Source of the DNA: Thaumasiovibrio subtropicus
GTDB lineage: Bacteria; Pseudomonadota; Gammaproteobacteria; Enterobacterales; Vibrionaceae
Length of the DNA stretch: 64,000 nt
Assembly (NCBI RefSeq): GCF_019703835.1
Contig: NZ_AP023054.1
Location: 744,001-808,000, forward strand
Direction: 5' to 3'
Shown here: piece after piece, positions 41,412 to 52,915 of the stretch
How the letters are laid out: each line of letters starts with the position of its first letter
Position numbering within the stretch: position 1 is the stretch's first letter
Program-made: the position numbers and the translations under genes
The notes under the pieces: model-generated
What the model saw: the letters and a program-made list of their open reading frames with translations, nothing else
The model's database searches: none
Told to the model about the DNA's origin: nothing

Positions 41412-41721
41412 GGAATATTTCAATCGATATACTCTTGTTTCTATTCTGAGAGTCTTTATACCAAAGCCCTTACAGTCGAGCAAAGTGCATTCAAAAACTT
41501 ACCTAAAATTTGCTGATAACTTACTCTTTTTTCTCGTGAGAGGAAAAAAATAGCGCAAACGTTTGCTTTTAGTGTTACGCCCCCACACTTTTTCCCCTAT
41601 AATACCGCCGCAAATAGAGGCTAGTGCCATAAGGTTTGCGTTTTGGCGTTTATCTGCGTCTTTTCTCAGACATTATTGCACTATCCCCTTTCTTCAACTG
41701 CTAATCGAGAGATGTATGCAC
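41412..41721 (+). other. Divergent control region between mltF and purL
   Basis: No gene. It carries a PurR-type operator at 41553-41568 and a TATAAT at 41599-41604 that fits a -10 for purL. GAGAG at 41707-41711 is the ribosome site. Confidence 0.6.
41553..41568 (+). promoter_or_regulatory. PurR operator of purL
   Basis: GCGCAAACGTTTGCTT matches 14 of 16 bases of the PurR consensus ACGCAAACGTTTGCGT. It stands about 30 bases upstream of the likely -10 box of purL. PurL is in the PurR regulon of E. coli. Confidence 0.88.
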
Positions 41722-44700
41722 ATGGAAATTTTGCGAGGTTCACCCGCACTGTCTGAGTTCCGCGTTAACAAGCTACTTGAGCGCTGTCGCGAACTTGACC
41801 TGCCTGTCACTGGTATCTATGCCGAATTCATGCACTTTGCAGATCTTTCAGCCCCGCTTAATGCCGAAGAGCAAAGCAAACTGGCTAGCCTGCTACAATA
41901 TGGCCCTACCATCGCTGAACATGCACCTACTGGTACTTTATTGGTTGTCACGCCACGTCCGGGCACTATCTCTCCATGGTCTTCTAAATCTACCGACATC
42001 GCCCACAACTGTGGTCTTGCTCAAGTTAAACGCCTAGAGCGCGGTACCGCTTACTATGTTGAGACGTCTGCGGACCTAAGCGCAGCGCAGCTAGTGGAAT
42101 TGAAGGGATTAATCCATGACCGCATGATGGAAGCGGTATTCACTGAGCTAGAAGCAGCACAAGCGTTGTTTGCTCAAGCTGAGCCAGCACCACACACCAG
42201 TGTTGATATTCTTGAAGGTGGTCGTCAGGCGCTAGAAGCGGCGAACGTATCTTTGGGCCTTGCGTTGGCAGAAGATGAAATTGACTACTTGGTTGAGAGT
42301 TTCACCAAGCTTGGTCGTAACCCGAATGACATTGAGTTAATGATGTTTGCACAGGCAAACTCAGAGCACTGTCGTCATAAGATTTTCAATGCAGATTGGA
42401 CCATCGATGGTGTTGAACAAGAGAAATCTCTGTTCAAGATGATCAAAAACACCTACGAGACCAACAGTGACTACGTTTTGTCTGCATATAAAGATAATGC
42501 AGCGGTCATGGAAGGCTCTAAAGTTGGCCGTTTCTTCCCTGACGCTGAAAACCGTCAATACAACTACCATCAGGAAAATGCCCATATTCTGATGAAGGTT
42601 GAAACGCACAACCACCCAACTGCAATTTCTCCGTGGCCGGGCGCGTCAACGGGTAGTGGTGGTGAAATCCGTGATGAAGGCGCAACCGGTATCGGTGGTA
42701 AGCCAAAAGCGGGCCTTGTTGGTTTCACCGTATCAAACCTACGTGTGCCAGGCTTCGAACAGCCTTGGGAAACCGATTTCGGTAAGCCAGGTCGTATCGT
42801 AAATGCTTTGGATATTATGCTAGAAGGCCCACTCGGTGGTGCAGCATTCAACAACGAATTTGGTCGTCCAAACCTACTGGGTTACTTCCGTACTTACGAA
42901 GAGAAGGTCACTTCTCACAACGGTGAAGAGATTCGTGGTTACCACAAGCCAATCATGATTGCGGGTGGTATGGGTAATATTCGTGAAGATCATGTTCAGA
43001 AGAAAGAGATCCCAGTGGGTGCGAAACTGATCGTACTCGGTGGCCCAGCGATGAACATCGGTCTTGGTGGTGGTGCAGCGTCTTCAATGGCATCAGGTCA
43101 ATCAGCAGAAGATCTTGATTTTGCCTCTGTACAACGTGAAAACCCAGAAATGGAGCGTCGTTGTCAGGAAGTGATCGACCGTTGTTGGCAGTTGGGTGAC
43201 GATAACCCAATCGCCTTTATTCACGATGTAGGTGCAGGTGGTATTTCTAACGCATTGCCTGAGCTCGTGGACGATGGTGAGCGTGGCGGTAAGTTCCAGT
43301 TACGTGATGTACCAAACGATGAGCCGGGTATGAGCCCGCTAGAAATTTGGTGTAACGAGTCTCAAGAGCGTTACGTAATGGCGGTTGCGCCAGAGAATAT
43401 GGACGTATTCGATGCGATTTGTCAGCGTGAGCGGGCACCTTATGCGGTGGTTGGGGAAGCAATTGAAGAGCGTCACCTAACGTTAGAAGATTCACACTTC
43501 GACAATACGCCAATCGATATGCCAATGGACATCCTACTCGGCAAGCCGCCTAAGATGCACCGTGACGTAACGACACAAAAAGCAGAAGGTATTGAATTAG
43601 ATCGCAGCGGTATTGAGCTAGAAGAAGCAACCCACCGCGTATTGCGTCTACCTGCTGTTGCAGAGAAGACATTCCTTATCACCATTGGTGACCGCACCGT
43701 GACGGGCCTTGTTGCTCGTGACCAAATGGTTGGCCCATGGCAGGTACCGGTCGCTAACTGTGCGGTAACCGCAGCAAGTTACGACACGTATCACGGTGAA
43801 GCCATGTCGATGGGTGAGCGCACGCCATCTGCACTGCTTGATTTCGGCGCGTCTGCACGTATGGCCGTGGGTGAAGCACTTACCAACATCGCCTCAGCTG
43901 ATATTGGTGACCTTAACCGCATTAAACTGTCTGCAAACTGGATGTCTGCAGCGGGTCACCCAGGTGAAGATGCAGGTCTTTACGAAGCGGTGAAAGCGGT
44001 AGGTGAAGAGCTATGTCCTGCACTTGGCCTTACGATTCCTGTTGGTAAAGACTCAATGTCGATGAAGACCAAGTGGGAGCAGGATGGTGAGCAGCGTGAA
44101 GTCACGGCGCCGCTATCACTGATTATCACTGCGTTTGGTCGTGTTGAAGATGTTCGCAACACAGTGACGCCTCAGCTTCGCACCGATAAAGGTGATTCTA
44201 GCCTTGTTCTTATCGATCTAGGTAACGGTCAAAACCGTCTAGGTGCGACAGCACTGGCGCAGGTTTACAAGCAGTTGGGTGACAAAGCGGCAGATGTCGA
44301 TAGCCCAGAGCTACTGAAAGGCTTCTTCAATGCGGTTCAAAGCCTAGTGCGTGATGGTAAAGTGATTGCTTACCATGACCGTTCAGATGGCGGCCTTTAC
44401 ACCACTCTCGCAGAGATGGCATTTGCGGGCCACTGTGGTATCAATGCCGATATTTCTGCATTGAGTGAAGACACACTAGCGGCACTCTTCAACGAAGAGT
44501 TGGGTGCAGTACTTCAAGTTTCTGATGCTGAGCTTGAAAGCGTGAAAGCGGTACTTGCTGCACATGGTCTTGCGGCTTGCAGTCATGTGATTGGTAAAGT
44601 GACCACTGAAGATGCACTGCGCATCAACCGTGGCACTGAAACGCTACTTGATCAAAACCGTACAGCGCTACGTGCTATCTGGGCGGAGCTGACGCATAAG

Positions 44701-45615
44701 ATGCAAGCACTGCGTGATAACCCGAAAGGCGCGGATCAAGAGTTTGAAGCCAAGAAAGACAACAACGATCCTGGTCTAAATACTCGCCTAAGCTTCGACA
44801 TCAATGAAGATGTTGCAGCGCCGTTCATTGCGACAGGAGCGAAGCCTCAAATGGCGATCCTGCGTGAGCAGGGCGTAAACTCCCATGTTGAGATGGCGGC
44901 AGCATTTGACCGCGCTGGCTTTGATGCCAAAGATGTGCACATGTCAGACATCTTGTCAGGCCGCGTTCAACTTGACGGCTTTAACGGCCTTGTCGCCTGT
45001 GGCGGTTTCTCGTACGGTGACGTACTGGGTGCCGGTGAAGGTTGGGCGAAGTCGATTCTGTTCAACAACAATGCCCGTGACCAATTTGAAGGCTTCTTCA
45101 AGCGTGAAGATACCTTTGCACTGGGTGTGTGTAATGGTTGTCAGATGATCTCGAACTTGCGCGAACTTATCCCAGGTGCAGACCTATGGCCGCGTTTCGT
45201 ACGTAACGAATCAGAGCGTTTTGAAGCGCGCTTTAGCTTAGTAGAAGTGCAAGAGTCTCAATCGCTGTTCTTTAATGGTATGGCTGGATCGCGCATGCCA
45301 ATCGCCGTTTCTCACGGTGAAGGCCGTGTCGAAGTGCGTGATGATGCGCACCTAGCAGGTATCGAGCAGTCGGGTACTGTGGCACTGCGTTATATCAACA
45401 ACTACGGTGATGTGACCCAAGATTACCCTGCTAACCCGAATGGTTCTCCAAATGGTATTACTGGCCTAACCACAACCGATGGTCGTGTAACTATCATGAT
45501 GCCTCACCCTGAACGTGTATTCCGTGCAGTGGCGAACTCATGGCGTCCGGACGAGTGGAGTGAAGATAGCCCATGGATGCGTATGTTCCGTAACGCGCGC
45601 GTTAACATCGGTTAA
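41722..45615 (+). CDS. purL: Phosphoribosylformylglycinamidine synthase PurL
   Basis: PurL makes FGAM from FGAR, glutamine and ATP, the fourth step of purine synthesis. This is the large single-chain form of 1297 residues from the ATG at 41722 ([19 protein letters not shown]). An ATG two codons upstream at 41716 is the alternative. The N-terminal domain, two AIR-synthase-like halves ([38 protein letters not shown]) and the C-terminal glutamine amidotransferase with Cys in ALGVCNGCQ and the late MPHPERVFR are all seen. Confidence 0.98.
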   Translation: MEILRGSPALSEFRVNKLLERCRELDLPVTGIYAEFMHFADLSAPLNAEEQSKLASLLQYGPTIAEHAPTGTLLVVTPRPGTISPWSSKSTDIAHNCGLAQVKRLERGTAYYVETSADLSAAQLVELKGLIHDRMMEAVFTELEAAQALFAQAEPAPHTSVDILEGGRQALEAANVSLGLALAEDEIDYLVESFTKLGRNPNDIELMMFAQANSEHCRHKIFNADWTIDGVEQEKSLFKMIKNTYETNSDYVLSAYKDNAAVMEGSKVGRFFPDAENRQYNYHQENAHILMKVETHNHPTAISPWPGASTGSGGEIRDEGATGIGGKPKAGLVGFTVSNLRVPGFEQPWETDFGKPGRIVNALDIMLEGPLGGAAFNNEFGRPNLLGYFRTYEEKVTSHNGEEIRGYHKPIMIAGGMGNIREDHVQKKEIPVGAKLIVLGGPAMNIGLGGGAASSMASGQSAEDLDFASVQRENPEMERRCQEVIDRCWQLGDDNPIAFIHDVGAGGISNALPELVDDGERGGKFQLRDVPNDEPGMSPLEIWCNESQERYVMAVAPENMDVFDAICQRERAPYAVVGEAIEERHLTLEDSHFDNTPIDMPMDILLGKPPKMHRDVTTQKAEGIELDRSGIELEEATHRVLRLPAVAEKTFLITIGDRTVTGLVARDQMVGPWQVPVANCAVTAASYDTYHGEAMSMGERTPSALLDFGASARMAVGEALTNIASADIGDLNRIKLSANWMSAAGHPGEDAGLYEAVKAVGEELCPALGLTIPVGKDSMSMKTKWEQDGEQREVTAPLSLIITAFGRVEDVRNTVTPQLRTDKGDSSLVLIDLGNGQNRLGATALAQVYKQLGDKAADVDSPELLKGFFNAVQSLVRDGKVIAYHDRSDGGLYTTLAEMAFAGHCGINADISALSEDTLAALFNEELGAVLQVSDAELESVKAVLAAHGLAACSHVIGKVTTEDALRINRGTETLLDQNRTALRAIWAELTHKMQALRDNPKGADQEFEAKKDNNDPGLNTRLSFDINEDVAAPFIATGAKPQMAILREQGVNSHVEMAAAFDRAGFDAKDVHMSDILSGRVQLDGFNGLVACGGFSYGDVLGAGEGWAKSILFNNNARDQFEGFFKREDTFALGVCNGCQMISNLRELIPGADLWPRFVRNESERFEARFSLVEVQESQSLFFNGMAGSRMPIAVSHGEGRVEVRDDAHLAGIEQSGTVALRYINNYGDVTQDYPANPNGSPNGITGLTTTDGRVTIMMPHPERVFRAVANSWRPDEWSEDSPWMRMFRNARVNIG

Positions 45616-45670
45616 TCCGCTTCGTCTGTCACAAGAATTTTGCGTTACCTCGACAGTACGTAAAAAACCA

Positions 45671-45698
45671 AACCGCTGCTTCGGCAGCGGTTTTTTTT
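45671..45698 (+). terminator. Intrinsic terminator after purL
   Basis: AACCGCTGC and GCAGCGGTT close a C(TTCG)G tetraloop, with a T8 run. Confidence 0.95.
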
Positions 45699-45782
45699 GC
45701 TTTCTTGTTGGCTTGTGATGGCAATGACTGGATATTGCCGAGAATCCGCGTTATTTATGTTTTTGATTTTCATGGCTTCTTA

Positions 45783-46215
<433 letters not shown>

Positions 46216-46232
46216 TTGTCGTCGGTAATACA

Positions 46233-46264
46233 ACAAAAGCGCCCATCAGAGGCGCTTTTGTTTT
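46233..46264 (+). terminator. Intrinsic terminator after glnB
   Basis: ACAAAAGCGCC and GGCGCTTTTGT form an 11-bp stem with a 7-base loop, then TTTT. Confidence 0.88.
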
Positions 46265-46286
46265 ATCGGATGCTTGTACTTTATGT

Positions 46287-46904
46287 TTATGGTTGCGGGA
46301 TCGGGTGATTTCCTGAATAGCGTCCCGGTTTATGGTTCATGGTCAACACCATGTTCAGTAGTACTGCGCCAACGACTGAATACGCAAGCATGATTGGGGT
46401 TAACATAAAGAATGACGCAATCAAGATAGCGCAATCGATACCCATCTGCATTTTACCTGCAGAGATTCCAAAGCGTTCTTGGCAGTAAAGGCACAGCACA
46501 TTGAAGCCACCTAGGCTCGTTTGATGACGAAACAGCATAAGCATACCGACGCCCATCAAAATGCCGCCAATCATGGCGCAATAGAGCGGATCTAAGCTAT
46601 CCACACTAAAGAACAACGGGATATGATCTGCCATCACAGAGACAAGTCCACCTGAAATGATGCTGGTGATCGCGAAGCTCTTACCCATACGGAACCAAGC
46701 CATGAGGTAAAATGGGCAGTTGAATAGGAAGTACAGGGTACCAAATGATAAGCCAACAAATTCGCTTGCTAATAGCGCCAAACCTGTTGTGCCACCGGTG
46801 AGTAGGCCGCCCTGTTGTAAAAAGAAGACACCCTGTGCGACAACGAAGGTTGCGGTCAGTATCGCGATACAATCTTCAACTAGGGTGTGTTTACGTTGTT
46901 TCAC
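46287..46904 (-). CDS. YitT-family membrane protein
   Basis: The 205-residue product is hydrophobic, with about five or six spans (for example around 11-30, 52-72, 80-98, 106-124 and 155-185). Family traits include LQQGGLLTGGTTGLALL near the N-terminus and RHQTSLGGFNVLCLY in the middle. It lacks the soluble C-terminal domain (DUF2179) that many YitT proteins carry. Function is not known for this family. It converges with glnB. Confidence 0.85.
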   Translation of the reverse strand: MKQRKHTLVEDCIAILTATFVVAQGVFFLQQGGLLTGGTTGLALLASEFVGLSFGTLYFLFNCPFYLMAWFRMGKSFAITSIISGGLVSVMADHIPLFFSVDSLDPLYCAMIGGILMGVGMLMLFRHQTSLGGFNVLCLYCQERFGISAGKMQMGIDCAILIASFFMLTPIMLAYSVVGAVLLNMVLTMNHKPGRYSGNHPIPQP

Positions 46905-47294
46905 TGGTAATGCTCTCCTATTTCATGAGGCACGAATTTTACCTAAAACAGCGGGTTAGACGAAGAATTGCGGCGTAAGTCGCAGAAAGTGAATTGTCAG
47001 GGCTCAGTTACGGAAAATGGTGTTTTATCTTTACGGTCTGCAGGCCGCACGGTGTCTGTATTTATACTCAGAGTGTGATCATGAAGTTATTTCATGGTGA
47101 ACCTGAAGAAAAAACAATGAAGCTTGTGACAAATTTTACAGAAAAGCTACCTGACTTAGATCAAATTATGTAGAATGTCGGTCAAATGTTGAGAGTGACG
47201 CAAACGTTTGCGTGCCCGTAATTACTGGCTTGTCGAATTGTGTGCTTTCTTGGTACTCTTTTTTAACAAAATAACTCTTAGTCAGGAGAGACAG
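46905..47294 (+). other. Divergent control region between the YitT gene and glyA
   Basis: No gene. It holds a perfect PurR operator (47198-47213), and TAGAAT at 47171-47176 may be a -10 box for glyA, though no good -35 is 17 bases away. GGAGAG at 47284-47289 is the ribosome site. Confidence 0.5.
47198..47213 (+). promoter_or_regulatory. PurR operator of glyA
   Basis: ACGCAAACGTTTGCGT is a perfect 16-base palindrome identical to the PurR consensus, 81 bases before the glyA start. PurR represses glyA in E. coli because GlyA supplies one-carbon units for purine synthesis. Confidence 0.92.
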
Positions 47295-48545
47295 ATGTTA
47301 AAGCGTGATATGAATATTGCCGATTATGATGCAGAACTGTTTACTGCGATTCAGGAAGAGACGGCGCGTCAGGAAGAGCATATCGAACTGATTGCTTCCG
47401 AAAACTACACTAGCCCACGTGTAATGGAAGCACAGGGTTCTCAGCTGACTAACAAATACGCGGAAGGTTACCCTGGTAAGCGTTACTACGGTGGTTGTGA
47501 GTATGTCGATAAAGCCGAGCAGCTAGCTATCGACCGAGCGTGTGAGTTGTTTGGTGCAGAATATGCCAACGTTCAGCCACACTCAGGCTCTCAAGCAAAC
47601 AATGCGGTATACATGGCGCTACTGAATGCAGGCGATACGGTATTGGGCATGAGCCTCGCACACGGCGGTCACTTAACTCACGGTTCTCCTGTTAACTTCT
47701 CGGGTAAGCTTTACAACGTCATTCCTTACGGTATCGATGAGCAAGGTCAAATTGACTACGCGGAAGTGGAAGCGTTGGCGCTAGAGCATAAGCCTAAGAT
47801 GATCATCGGTGGCTTCTCTGCGTACTCTCAAATTGTTGATTGGGCGAAGATGCGTGAGATTGCTGACAAAGTTGGCGCTTACTTCTTCGTTGATATGGCA
47901 CACGTAGCTGGCCTGATTGCCGCCGGTGTCTACCCGACGCCAGTACCACATGCGCACGTTGTGACAACCACAACACACAAAACGCTCGCGGGTCCTCGTG
48001 GTGGTCTTATCCTTTCGAACGAAGGTGAAGACTTCTACAAGAAACTGAACTCTGCGGTATTCCCAGGCGGTCAAGGTGGCCCACTGATGCATGTTATCGC
48101 CGCGAAAGCTGTTGCTTTCAAAGAAGCGATGGAGCCTGAGTTCAAAGAGTACCAAGCACGCGTTGTTGAAAATGCAAAAGCCATGGTGGAGACGTTCCTA
48201 TCTCGTGGTTACAACATCGTGTCTGGTAGCACCGAAAATCACCTGTTCCTTGTTGATCTGATCGATAAGAACATCACAGGTAAAGAAGCGGATGCCGCTT
48301 TGGGTGCCGCGAACATCACCGTGAACAAAAACAGTGTACCGAATGACCCACGTAGCCCATTCGTAACCTCTGGTATTCGTGTGGGCACACCTGCGATTAC
48401 TCGCCGTGGTTTCTCGGTAGAAGATGCGAAAAACCTAGCAGGTTGGATGTGTGACGTGCTTGATAACATTGAAGATCAAGCTGTGATCGAAGCGACCAAA
48501 GCGAAAGTGTTGGAAATCTGTCAGCGCCTTCCAGTATACGCTTAA
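47295..48545 (+). CDS. glyA: Serine hydroxymethyltransferase GlyA
   Basis: GlyA converts serine and tetrahydrofolate to glycine and methylene-tetrahydrofolate with PLP. I start at the ATG at 47295 ([16 protein letters not shown]), giving 416 residues. The PLP lysine is in [16 protein letters not shown], and the N-terminal motif is [14 protein letters not shown]. The frame is open to 47208, but that part overlaps the PurR operator. Confidence 0.98.
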   Translation: MLKRDMNIADYDAELFTAIQEETARQEEHIELIASENYTSPRVMEAQGSQLTNKYAEGYPGKRYYGGCEYVDKAEQLAIDRACELFGAEYANVQPHSGSQANNAVYMALLNAGDTVLGMSLAHGGHLTHGSPVNFSGKLYNVIPYGIDEQGQIDYAEVEALALEHKPKMIIGGFSAYSQIVDWAKMREIADKVGAYFFVDMAHVAGLIAAGVYPTPVPHAHVVTTTTHKTLAGPRGGLILSNEGEDFYKKLNSAVFPGGQGGPLMHVIAAKAVAFKEAMEPEFKEYQARVVENAKAMVETFLSRGYNIVSGSTENHLFLVDLIDKNITGKEADAALGAANITVNKNSVPNDPRSPFVTSGIRVGTPAITRRGFSVEDAKNLAGWMCDVLDNIEDQAVIEATKAKVLEICQRLPVYA

Positions 48546-48566
48546 TCACTCACGCGTTAGTAATTT

Positions 48567-48596
48567 AAAAACGGTGCCTCAGGGCGCCGTTTTTTT
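48567..48596 (+). terminator. Intrinsic terminator after glyA
   Basis: AAACGGTGCC and GGCGCCGTTT pair, with one wobble, around a TCAG loop, with a T7 run. Confidence 0.92.
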
Positions 48597-48805
48597 GTCG
48601 CTAAAAAGTCATTCTAGTCCCTGTTTTTCATCAGGTTATGTTGTTCCTAAGCCTGACATTCAAGCAGAAACAGCGGGCAGTGTGATGTCTTTTTGCCAAC
48701 TATTGATGATTTCGCTAGAAATAGGGGTGAAATTTAGCATTTTGTCCCCATTTTTCTTAAGTGAGGCCAGTGGTTTGATATACTGTGCAAAAAATAGGAG
48801 GTCAT

Positions 48806-49255
48806 ATGCATTGTCCGTTCTGCGCGGCGACCGATACTAAAGTGATTGATTCACGACTGGTTGCTGATGGTCACCAAGTACGCCGCCGTCGCCAGTGTTT
48901 GGCATGTAACGAGCGTTACACCACATTTGAAACTGCTGAGCTATTGATGCCGAAGGTGATTAAAACTAACGGCAATCGTGAACCTTTTGATGAAGACAAG
49001 ATGCGTAATGGCATTGCCCGCGCTTTGGAGAAGCGTCCGGTGAGCACCGATGATGTGGAACGTGCCATCAATGCCATTAAGTCGCGATTACGCGCAACAG
49101 GTGAGCGTGAAGTTGGCTCAGAGATGATCGGTAATTTGATCATGGAAGCGCTTAAAGAGCTCGATAAAGTCGCTTATATTCGGTTTGCGTCTGTGTATCG
49201 TAGCTTTGAAGATATCCGCGAATTCGGCGAAGAGATCGCTCGACTTGAAAAATAG
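48806..49255 (+). CDS. nrdR: Transcriptional repressor NrdR
   Basis: NrdR represses ribonucleotide reductase genes in response to ATP/dATP. From the ATG at 48806, with AGGAGG before it, it is 149 residues, the family length. It has a zinc ribbon (MHCPFC and [12 protein letters not shown]: Cys3, Cys6, Cys31, Cys34) and an ATP-cone domain from about residue 49 ([17 protein letters not shown]). It heads the nrdR-ribD-ribE-ribBX run, the common vibrio order. Confidence 0.97.
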   Translation: MHCPFCAATDTKVIDSRLVADGHQVRRRRQCLACNERYTTFETAELLMPKVIKTNGNREPFDEDKMRNGIARALEKRPVSTDDVERAINAIKSRLRATGEREVGSEMIGNLIMEALKELDKVAYIRFASVYRSFEDIREFGEEIARLEK

Positions 49256-49264
49256 GGTCTAAGG

Positions 49265-50383
49265 ATGACATCCGCTTTTACTGCGTTAGATAAACAGATG
49301 ATGCTGCGTGCGTTGGCTCTGGCTGAGCGCGGTCGTTATACCACTTCACCGAATCCTCGTGTGGGTTGCGTGATTGCGCACGGTGATCACATTGTCGGGG
49401 AAGGTACGCACTATCGAGCTGGTGAGCCTCACGCCGAAGTGTTTGCGCTTCGTCAGGCAGCGGCAAAAGCAGAAGGTGCGACGGCCTATGTTACGTTAGA
49501 GCCATGTTCCCATTATGGACTCACGCCGCCCTGTGCTGAGGCGTTGATCAAAGCCAAGGTGGATCGCGTGGTGTGCGCCATGGTCGATCCTAATCCCCAA
49601 GTTTCTGGTCGTGGTTTACGCATGTTGGAAGCTGCTGGGATCGCTACACAGAGTGGTCTTTTCGAAGCAGAAGCCTTGGCATTGAATCCCGGTTTTATCA
49701 AAAAGATGACCCAAAACCGTCCTTTTGTTCAATTGAAGTTGGCGGCGAGTTTGGATGGCAAGACAGCACTAGCAAATGGGGAATCCAAATGGATAACCTC
49801 TGCGGCTGCGCGCCAAGATGTGCAATCTTTACGCGCGCAAGCAGATGCGATTCTTTCAACCAGTGGGACGGTACTGGCTGACGACCCGCAGTTAAACGTG
49901 CGCTGGGAGCAATTGGCCCCTTCAATTCAGGCGCAGTATCCTCAAGCGGATCTCCGCCAACCGATCAAAGTGATTGTCGATCGCCATCAGCGTGTCACAT
50001 CAGCGCATCGTTGCACTCAGCAGGGTGAGGTGAGAATAGCAAGCCAAGCAGAGAATCCACACTGGCGAGATCATCCCCATACATCATGGTTAGCATTGCA
50101 GGATGACTCCATTGAGAGTGTATTAGCGGCCTTAAGTCGAGCTGACCTTAATCAAGTTTTTGTTGAAGCTGGAGCAAGATTTGCTGGTGAGCTACTCGCG
50201 GCAAAAGCCGTGGACGAACTGATCCTCTATTTGGCGCCTAAACTGATGGGGGGTGACAGCCGAAGTTTGATAGGGGCGCTTAACCTCTCAGCAATGAGTG
50301 ACGTGGTCGACCTTGAGATTAAAGACCTACGCATGGTCGGCAAGGATATTCGAATTATCGCCACCCCTGTTTATTCCGATTGA
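49265..50383 (+). CDS. ribD: Bifunctional riboflavin biosynthesis deaminase/reductase RibD
   Basis: RibD deaminates and then reduces the pyrimidine made by GTP cyclohydrolase II. The 372-residue product has the deaminase domain with HAEVFAL and EPCSHYGLTPPC, the zinc site, and a C-terminal reductase domain (KLAASLDGKTA, then FVEAGARFAGELL). It follows nrdR by 9 bases. Confidence 0.97.
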   Translation: MTSAFTALDKQMMLRALALAERGRYTTSPNPRVGCVIAHGDHIVGEGTHYRAGEPHAEVFALRQAAAKAEGATAYVTLEPCSHYGLTPPCAEALIKAKVDRVVCAMVDPNPQVSGRGLRMLEAAGIATQSGLFEAEALALNPGFIKKMTQNRPFVQLKLAASLDGKTALANGESKWITSAAARQDVQSLRAQADAILSTSGTVLADDPQLNVRWEQLAPSIQAQYPQADLRQPIKVIVDRHQRVTSAHRCTQQGEVRIASQAENPHWRDHPHTSWLALQDDSIESVLAALSRADLNQVFVEAGARFAGELLAAKAVDELILYLAPKLMGGDSRSLIGALNLSAMSDVVDLEIKDLRMVGKDIRIIATPVYSD

Positions 50384-50465
50384 TTCTGCGGTAAGATGCA
50401 GAGCCATTTATAGATAGCTAATGACTTTCGTGTTGGTACACGAGAGGACTAACGTCAGGATAAGT

Positions 50466-51122
50466 ATGTTTACTGGAATAGTTGAAGCGGTAGGAACAAT
50501 TACTGCCATTACCCCTAAAGGTGAAGATGTCTCGGTGACGGTGGAGTCTCATCATCTCGATATGTCTGACGTCAAGTTAGGCGATAGTATAGCGACGAAT
50601 GGGGTGTGCTTGACTGTCGTGAGTCAAACCGCAACCAGTTACACGGCCGACTTATCGTTAGAGACGCTAAATCTTACTGCGTTTCGCCACTATAAAGTGG
50701 GTCAACAAGTCAACTTGGAAAAAGCCATGTTACCGACGACACGTTTTGGTGGTCATATGGTGTCGGGCCATGTGGATGGTATCGCGACGGTGCGTGAGCG
50801 CAATACGTTAGGTCGTGCGATTGAGTTTTGGATTGAAGCGCCAGCGGAGCTCAGTAAATACATTGCCCACAAAGGCTCGGTCGCGGTGGATGGTATCAGC
50901 TTGACCGTGAATGAAGTGAAAGGCGATCAGTTTAAGTTGACGATCGTACCGCACACGGCGTCAGAGACAACAATAGAATCTTTTGTTGCAGGCAGAGAGA
51001 TCAACTTGGAAGTTGATGTGATTGCCCGCTATCTAGAGCGTTTAATGCTAGGCAGAGCAACTGAGAAGTCTGAATCGGATGTTTCCATGGACTTACTCGC
51101 TCGCAGTGGTTTTTTACGCTAA
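50466..51122 (+). CDS. ribE: Riboflavin synthase alpha subunit RibE
   Basis: Riboflavin synthase converts two dimethylribityllumazine molecules to riboflavin. From the ATG at 50466 (MFTGIVEAVGTI) it is 218 residues. It has two similar lumazine-binding halves, each with a TxxG or GDSxxxxGVCLTV type motif (GDSIATNGVCLTV and GSVAVDGISLTVNEV). The frame is open to 50421 but the family start is MFTGIVE. In E. coli the gene is named ribC or ribE. Confidence 0.97.
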   Translation: MFTGIVEAVGTITAITPKGEDVSVTVESHHLDMSDVKLGDSIATNGVCLTVVSQTATSYTADLSLETLNLTAFRHYKVGQQVNLEKAMLPTTRFGGHMVSGHVDGIATVRERNTLGRAIEFWIEAPAELSKYIAHKGSVAVDGISLTVNEVKGDQFKLTIVPHTASETTIESFVAGREINLEVDVIARYLERLMLGRATEKSESDVSMDLLARSGFLR

Positions 51123-51154
51123 TAATCAAATAACAGTTAATTGAGGTTGTTGCC

Positions 51155-52267
51155 ATGGCTTTAAGCAGTGCTGCCGAAATCATTGAAGATATTCGTCAGG
51201 GAAAAATGGTTATTTTGATGGATGATGAAGATCGCGAGAATGAAGGCGATCTGATCATGGCATCAGAAAAGGTTACACCAGAAGCGATTAACTTTATGGC
51301 GCGTTATGGTCGTGGCTTGATTTGTCTCACACTGACGAAAGCGCGTTGTAAGCAGCTTAATTTGCCTCTGATGGTGCAAGACAACACAGAGCAGTACAGC
51401 ACAAACTTTACCGTTTCGATTGAAGCGGCGAAAGGTGTGACAACGGGCATCTCTGCGGCAGATCGTGCCGTAACCGTTCAAGCGGCGGTAGCAAAAGAGG
51501 CGAGCCCAGCTGATATTGTGATGCCGGGGCACATTTTCCCGTTGGAAGCACAAGAAGGTGGTGTACTAACGCGTGCAGGTCATACCGAAGCCGGCTGTGA
51601 TATCGCACGTCTTGCAGGGTGTGAACCATCCAGTGTGATCGTTGAGATTTTGAATGAAGATGGCACGATGGCGCGTCGACCAGACTTAGAAGTGTTTGCC
51701 AAAGAGCACGGCTTAAAGCTGGGTACGATTGCTGACTTGATTGAGTATCGTATTGCTAACGAAACCACGATCGAGCGCATTGGCGAGTGTAAGCTTCCGA
51801 CGGAGTTTGGCGATTTTGATCTGATTACTTATCGTGACACCATTGATAATCAACTTCACTACGCGATGCGTAAAGGTGAGGTCAGCTCTGAAGGTGAAAC
51901 ATTGGTACGTGTTCATCTGCAAGATGTCTTCAAGGATCTGCTGCACTCAGAGCGAGGCAATGGTAGTCAATGGACGCTGCCAAAAGCGATGGCACGAATT
52001 GCTGAAGAGAATGGTGTTTTAGTGATTATCGGTCGCGAAGAGTCACAAGAGAACATCGTCAGTAAGATTCAGTGGTATGCCGATCAAGATAAGCAACAAC
52101 CACAAATCAAGACCAATCCGAAAGATACTAGCCGCCAAGTGGGTGTCGGGTCTCAGATCCTGGCCGATCTGGGGGTCACTAAAATGCGGTTGATTTCGTC
52201 AGCGAATCAGCGTTATCACTCGCTATCAGGCTTTGGTCTTGAAATTGTTGAATATATTTGTGAGTAA
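51155..52267 (+). CDS. ribB: DHBP synthase with degenerate GTP cyclohydrolase II domain (RibBX type)
   Basis: The N-terminal 200 residues are 3,4-dihydroxy-2-butanone-4-phosphate synthase (motifs [35 protein letters not shown]). This supplies the four-carbon unit for riboflavin. The C-terminal half, about 205-370, aligns in place with GTP cyclohydrolase II, but the zinc motif C-x10-C-x-C is missing; the matching region reads [17 protein letters not shown]. So only the RibB activity is expected. Such RibBX hybrids are known in proteobacteria. A separate ribA must be elsewhere. Confidence 0.93.
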   Translation: MALSSAAEIIEDIRQGKMVILMDDEDRENEGDLIMASEKVTPEAINFMARYGRGLICLTLTKARCKQLNLPLMVQDNTEQYSTNFTVSIEAAKGVTTGISAADRAVTVQAAVAKEASPADIVMPGHIFPLEAQEGGVLTRAGHTEAGCDIARLAGCEPSSVIVEILNEDGTMARRPDLEVFAKEHGLKLGTIADLIEYRIANETTIERIGECKLPTEFGDFDLITYRDTIDNQLHYAMRKGEVSSEGETLVRVHLQDVFKDLLHSERGNGSQWTLPKAMARIAEENGVLVIIGREESQENIVSKIQWYADQDKQQPQIKTNPKDTSRQVGVGSQILADLGVTKMRLISSANQRYHSLSGFGLEIVEYICE

Positions 52268-52305
52268 TAGCAGTCGACGCGTCTGCTAAGTTATTTGCTC
52301 AACGT

Positions 52306-52408
52306 GGCAGCCGTCATGAGAAGCGGCTGCCTACTTAATTGGTTATAGCCGGAGTCTGTCAAAATGTGATAGACTCCCGCGGTTTCCCGGTAGCACTATT
52401 CTATCGGG
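52306..52408 (+). promoter_or_regulatory. Three stem-loops between ribBX and ribH
   Basis: Stems at 52306-52331 (GGCAGCCG / CGGCTGCC), 52351-52377 (11 bp with one wobble, AAATG loop) and 52386-52408 (CCCGGTAG / CTATCGGG) occupy most of the gap. The first may end ribBX transcription. The last ends 36 bases before ribH. It does not fit the conserved boxes of the FMN riboswitch as I know them. Confidence 0.55.
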
Positions 52409-52444
52409 CTCTATTCTTCACCGGAAAACGTCACAGGAAGGCCC

Positions 52445-52915
52445 ATGAAGGTAATTGAAGGCGCCATTGCGGCACCAAATGCGAAAGTTGCGATTGTTAT
52501 TTCTCGTTTCAACAGCTTTATCAACGAAAGCCTGCTTGAAGGTGCGCTAGATGCACTAAAACGTCAAGGTCAGGTGAGCGATGACAATATCACCGTAGTG
52601 CGTTGTCCTGGTGCTTACGAGTTGCCTTTGGTTGTTCAGCAAGTTGCGAAAAGTGATCGTTACGATGCGATCGTAGCATTAGGCTCAGTGATCCGTGGTG
52701 GTACACCACATTTTGATTACGTTGCCGGTGAATGTAATAAAGGTCTGGCGCAGGTTGCGCTGGAGTTCAACACGCCAGTTGCCTTCGGTGTACTGACGGT
52801 TGATACTATCGAACAAGCCATCGAGCGTGCTGGAACCAAGGCTGGTAATAAAGGGGCAGAGGCTGCACTGAGCGCGCTTGAAATGGTTAATGTCCTGTCC
52901 CAAATTGAATCCTAA
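52445..52915 (+). CDS. ribH: 6,7-dimethyl-8-ribityllumazine synthase RibH
   Basis: RibH joins the RibD and RibB products to make the lumazine used by riboflavin synthase, and often forms 60-subunit capsids. The 156-residue product has [16 protein letters not shown] at the N-terminus, [15 protein letters not shown] and the catalytic His region [23 protein letters not shown] precedes the ATG. It overlaps nusB. Confidence 0.97.
   Translation: MKVIEGAIAAPNAKVAIVISRFNSFINESLLEGALDALKRQGQVSDDNITVVRCPGAYELPLVVQQVAKSDRYDAIVALGSVIRGGTPHFDYVAGECNKGLAQVALEFNTPVAFGVLTVDTIEQAIERAGTKAGNKGAEAALSALEMVNVLSQIES

Noticed and set aside
52268..52444. FMN riboswitch before ribH
   Set aside because: Stem-loops are present but I could not find the conserved junction sequences of that riboswitch.
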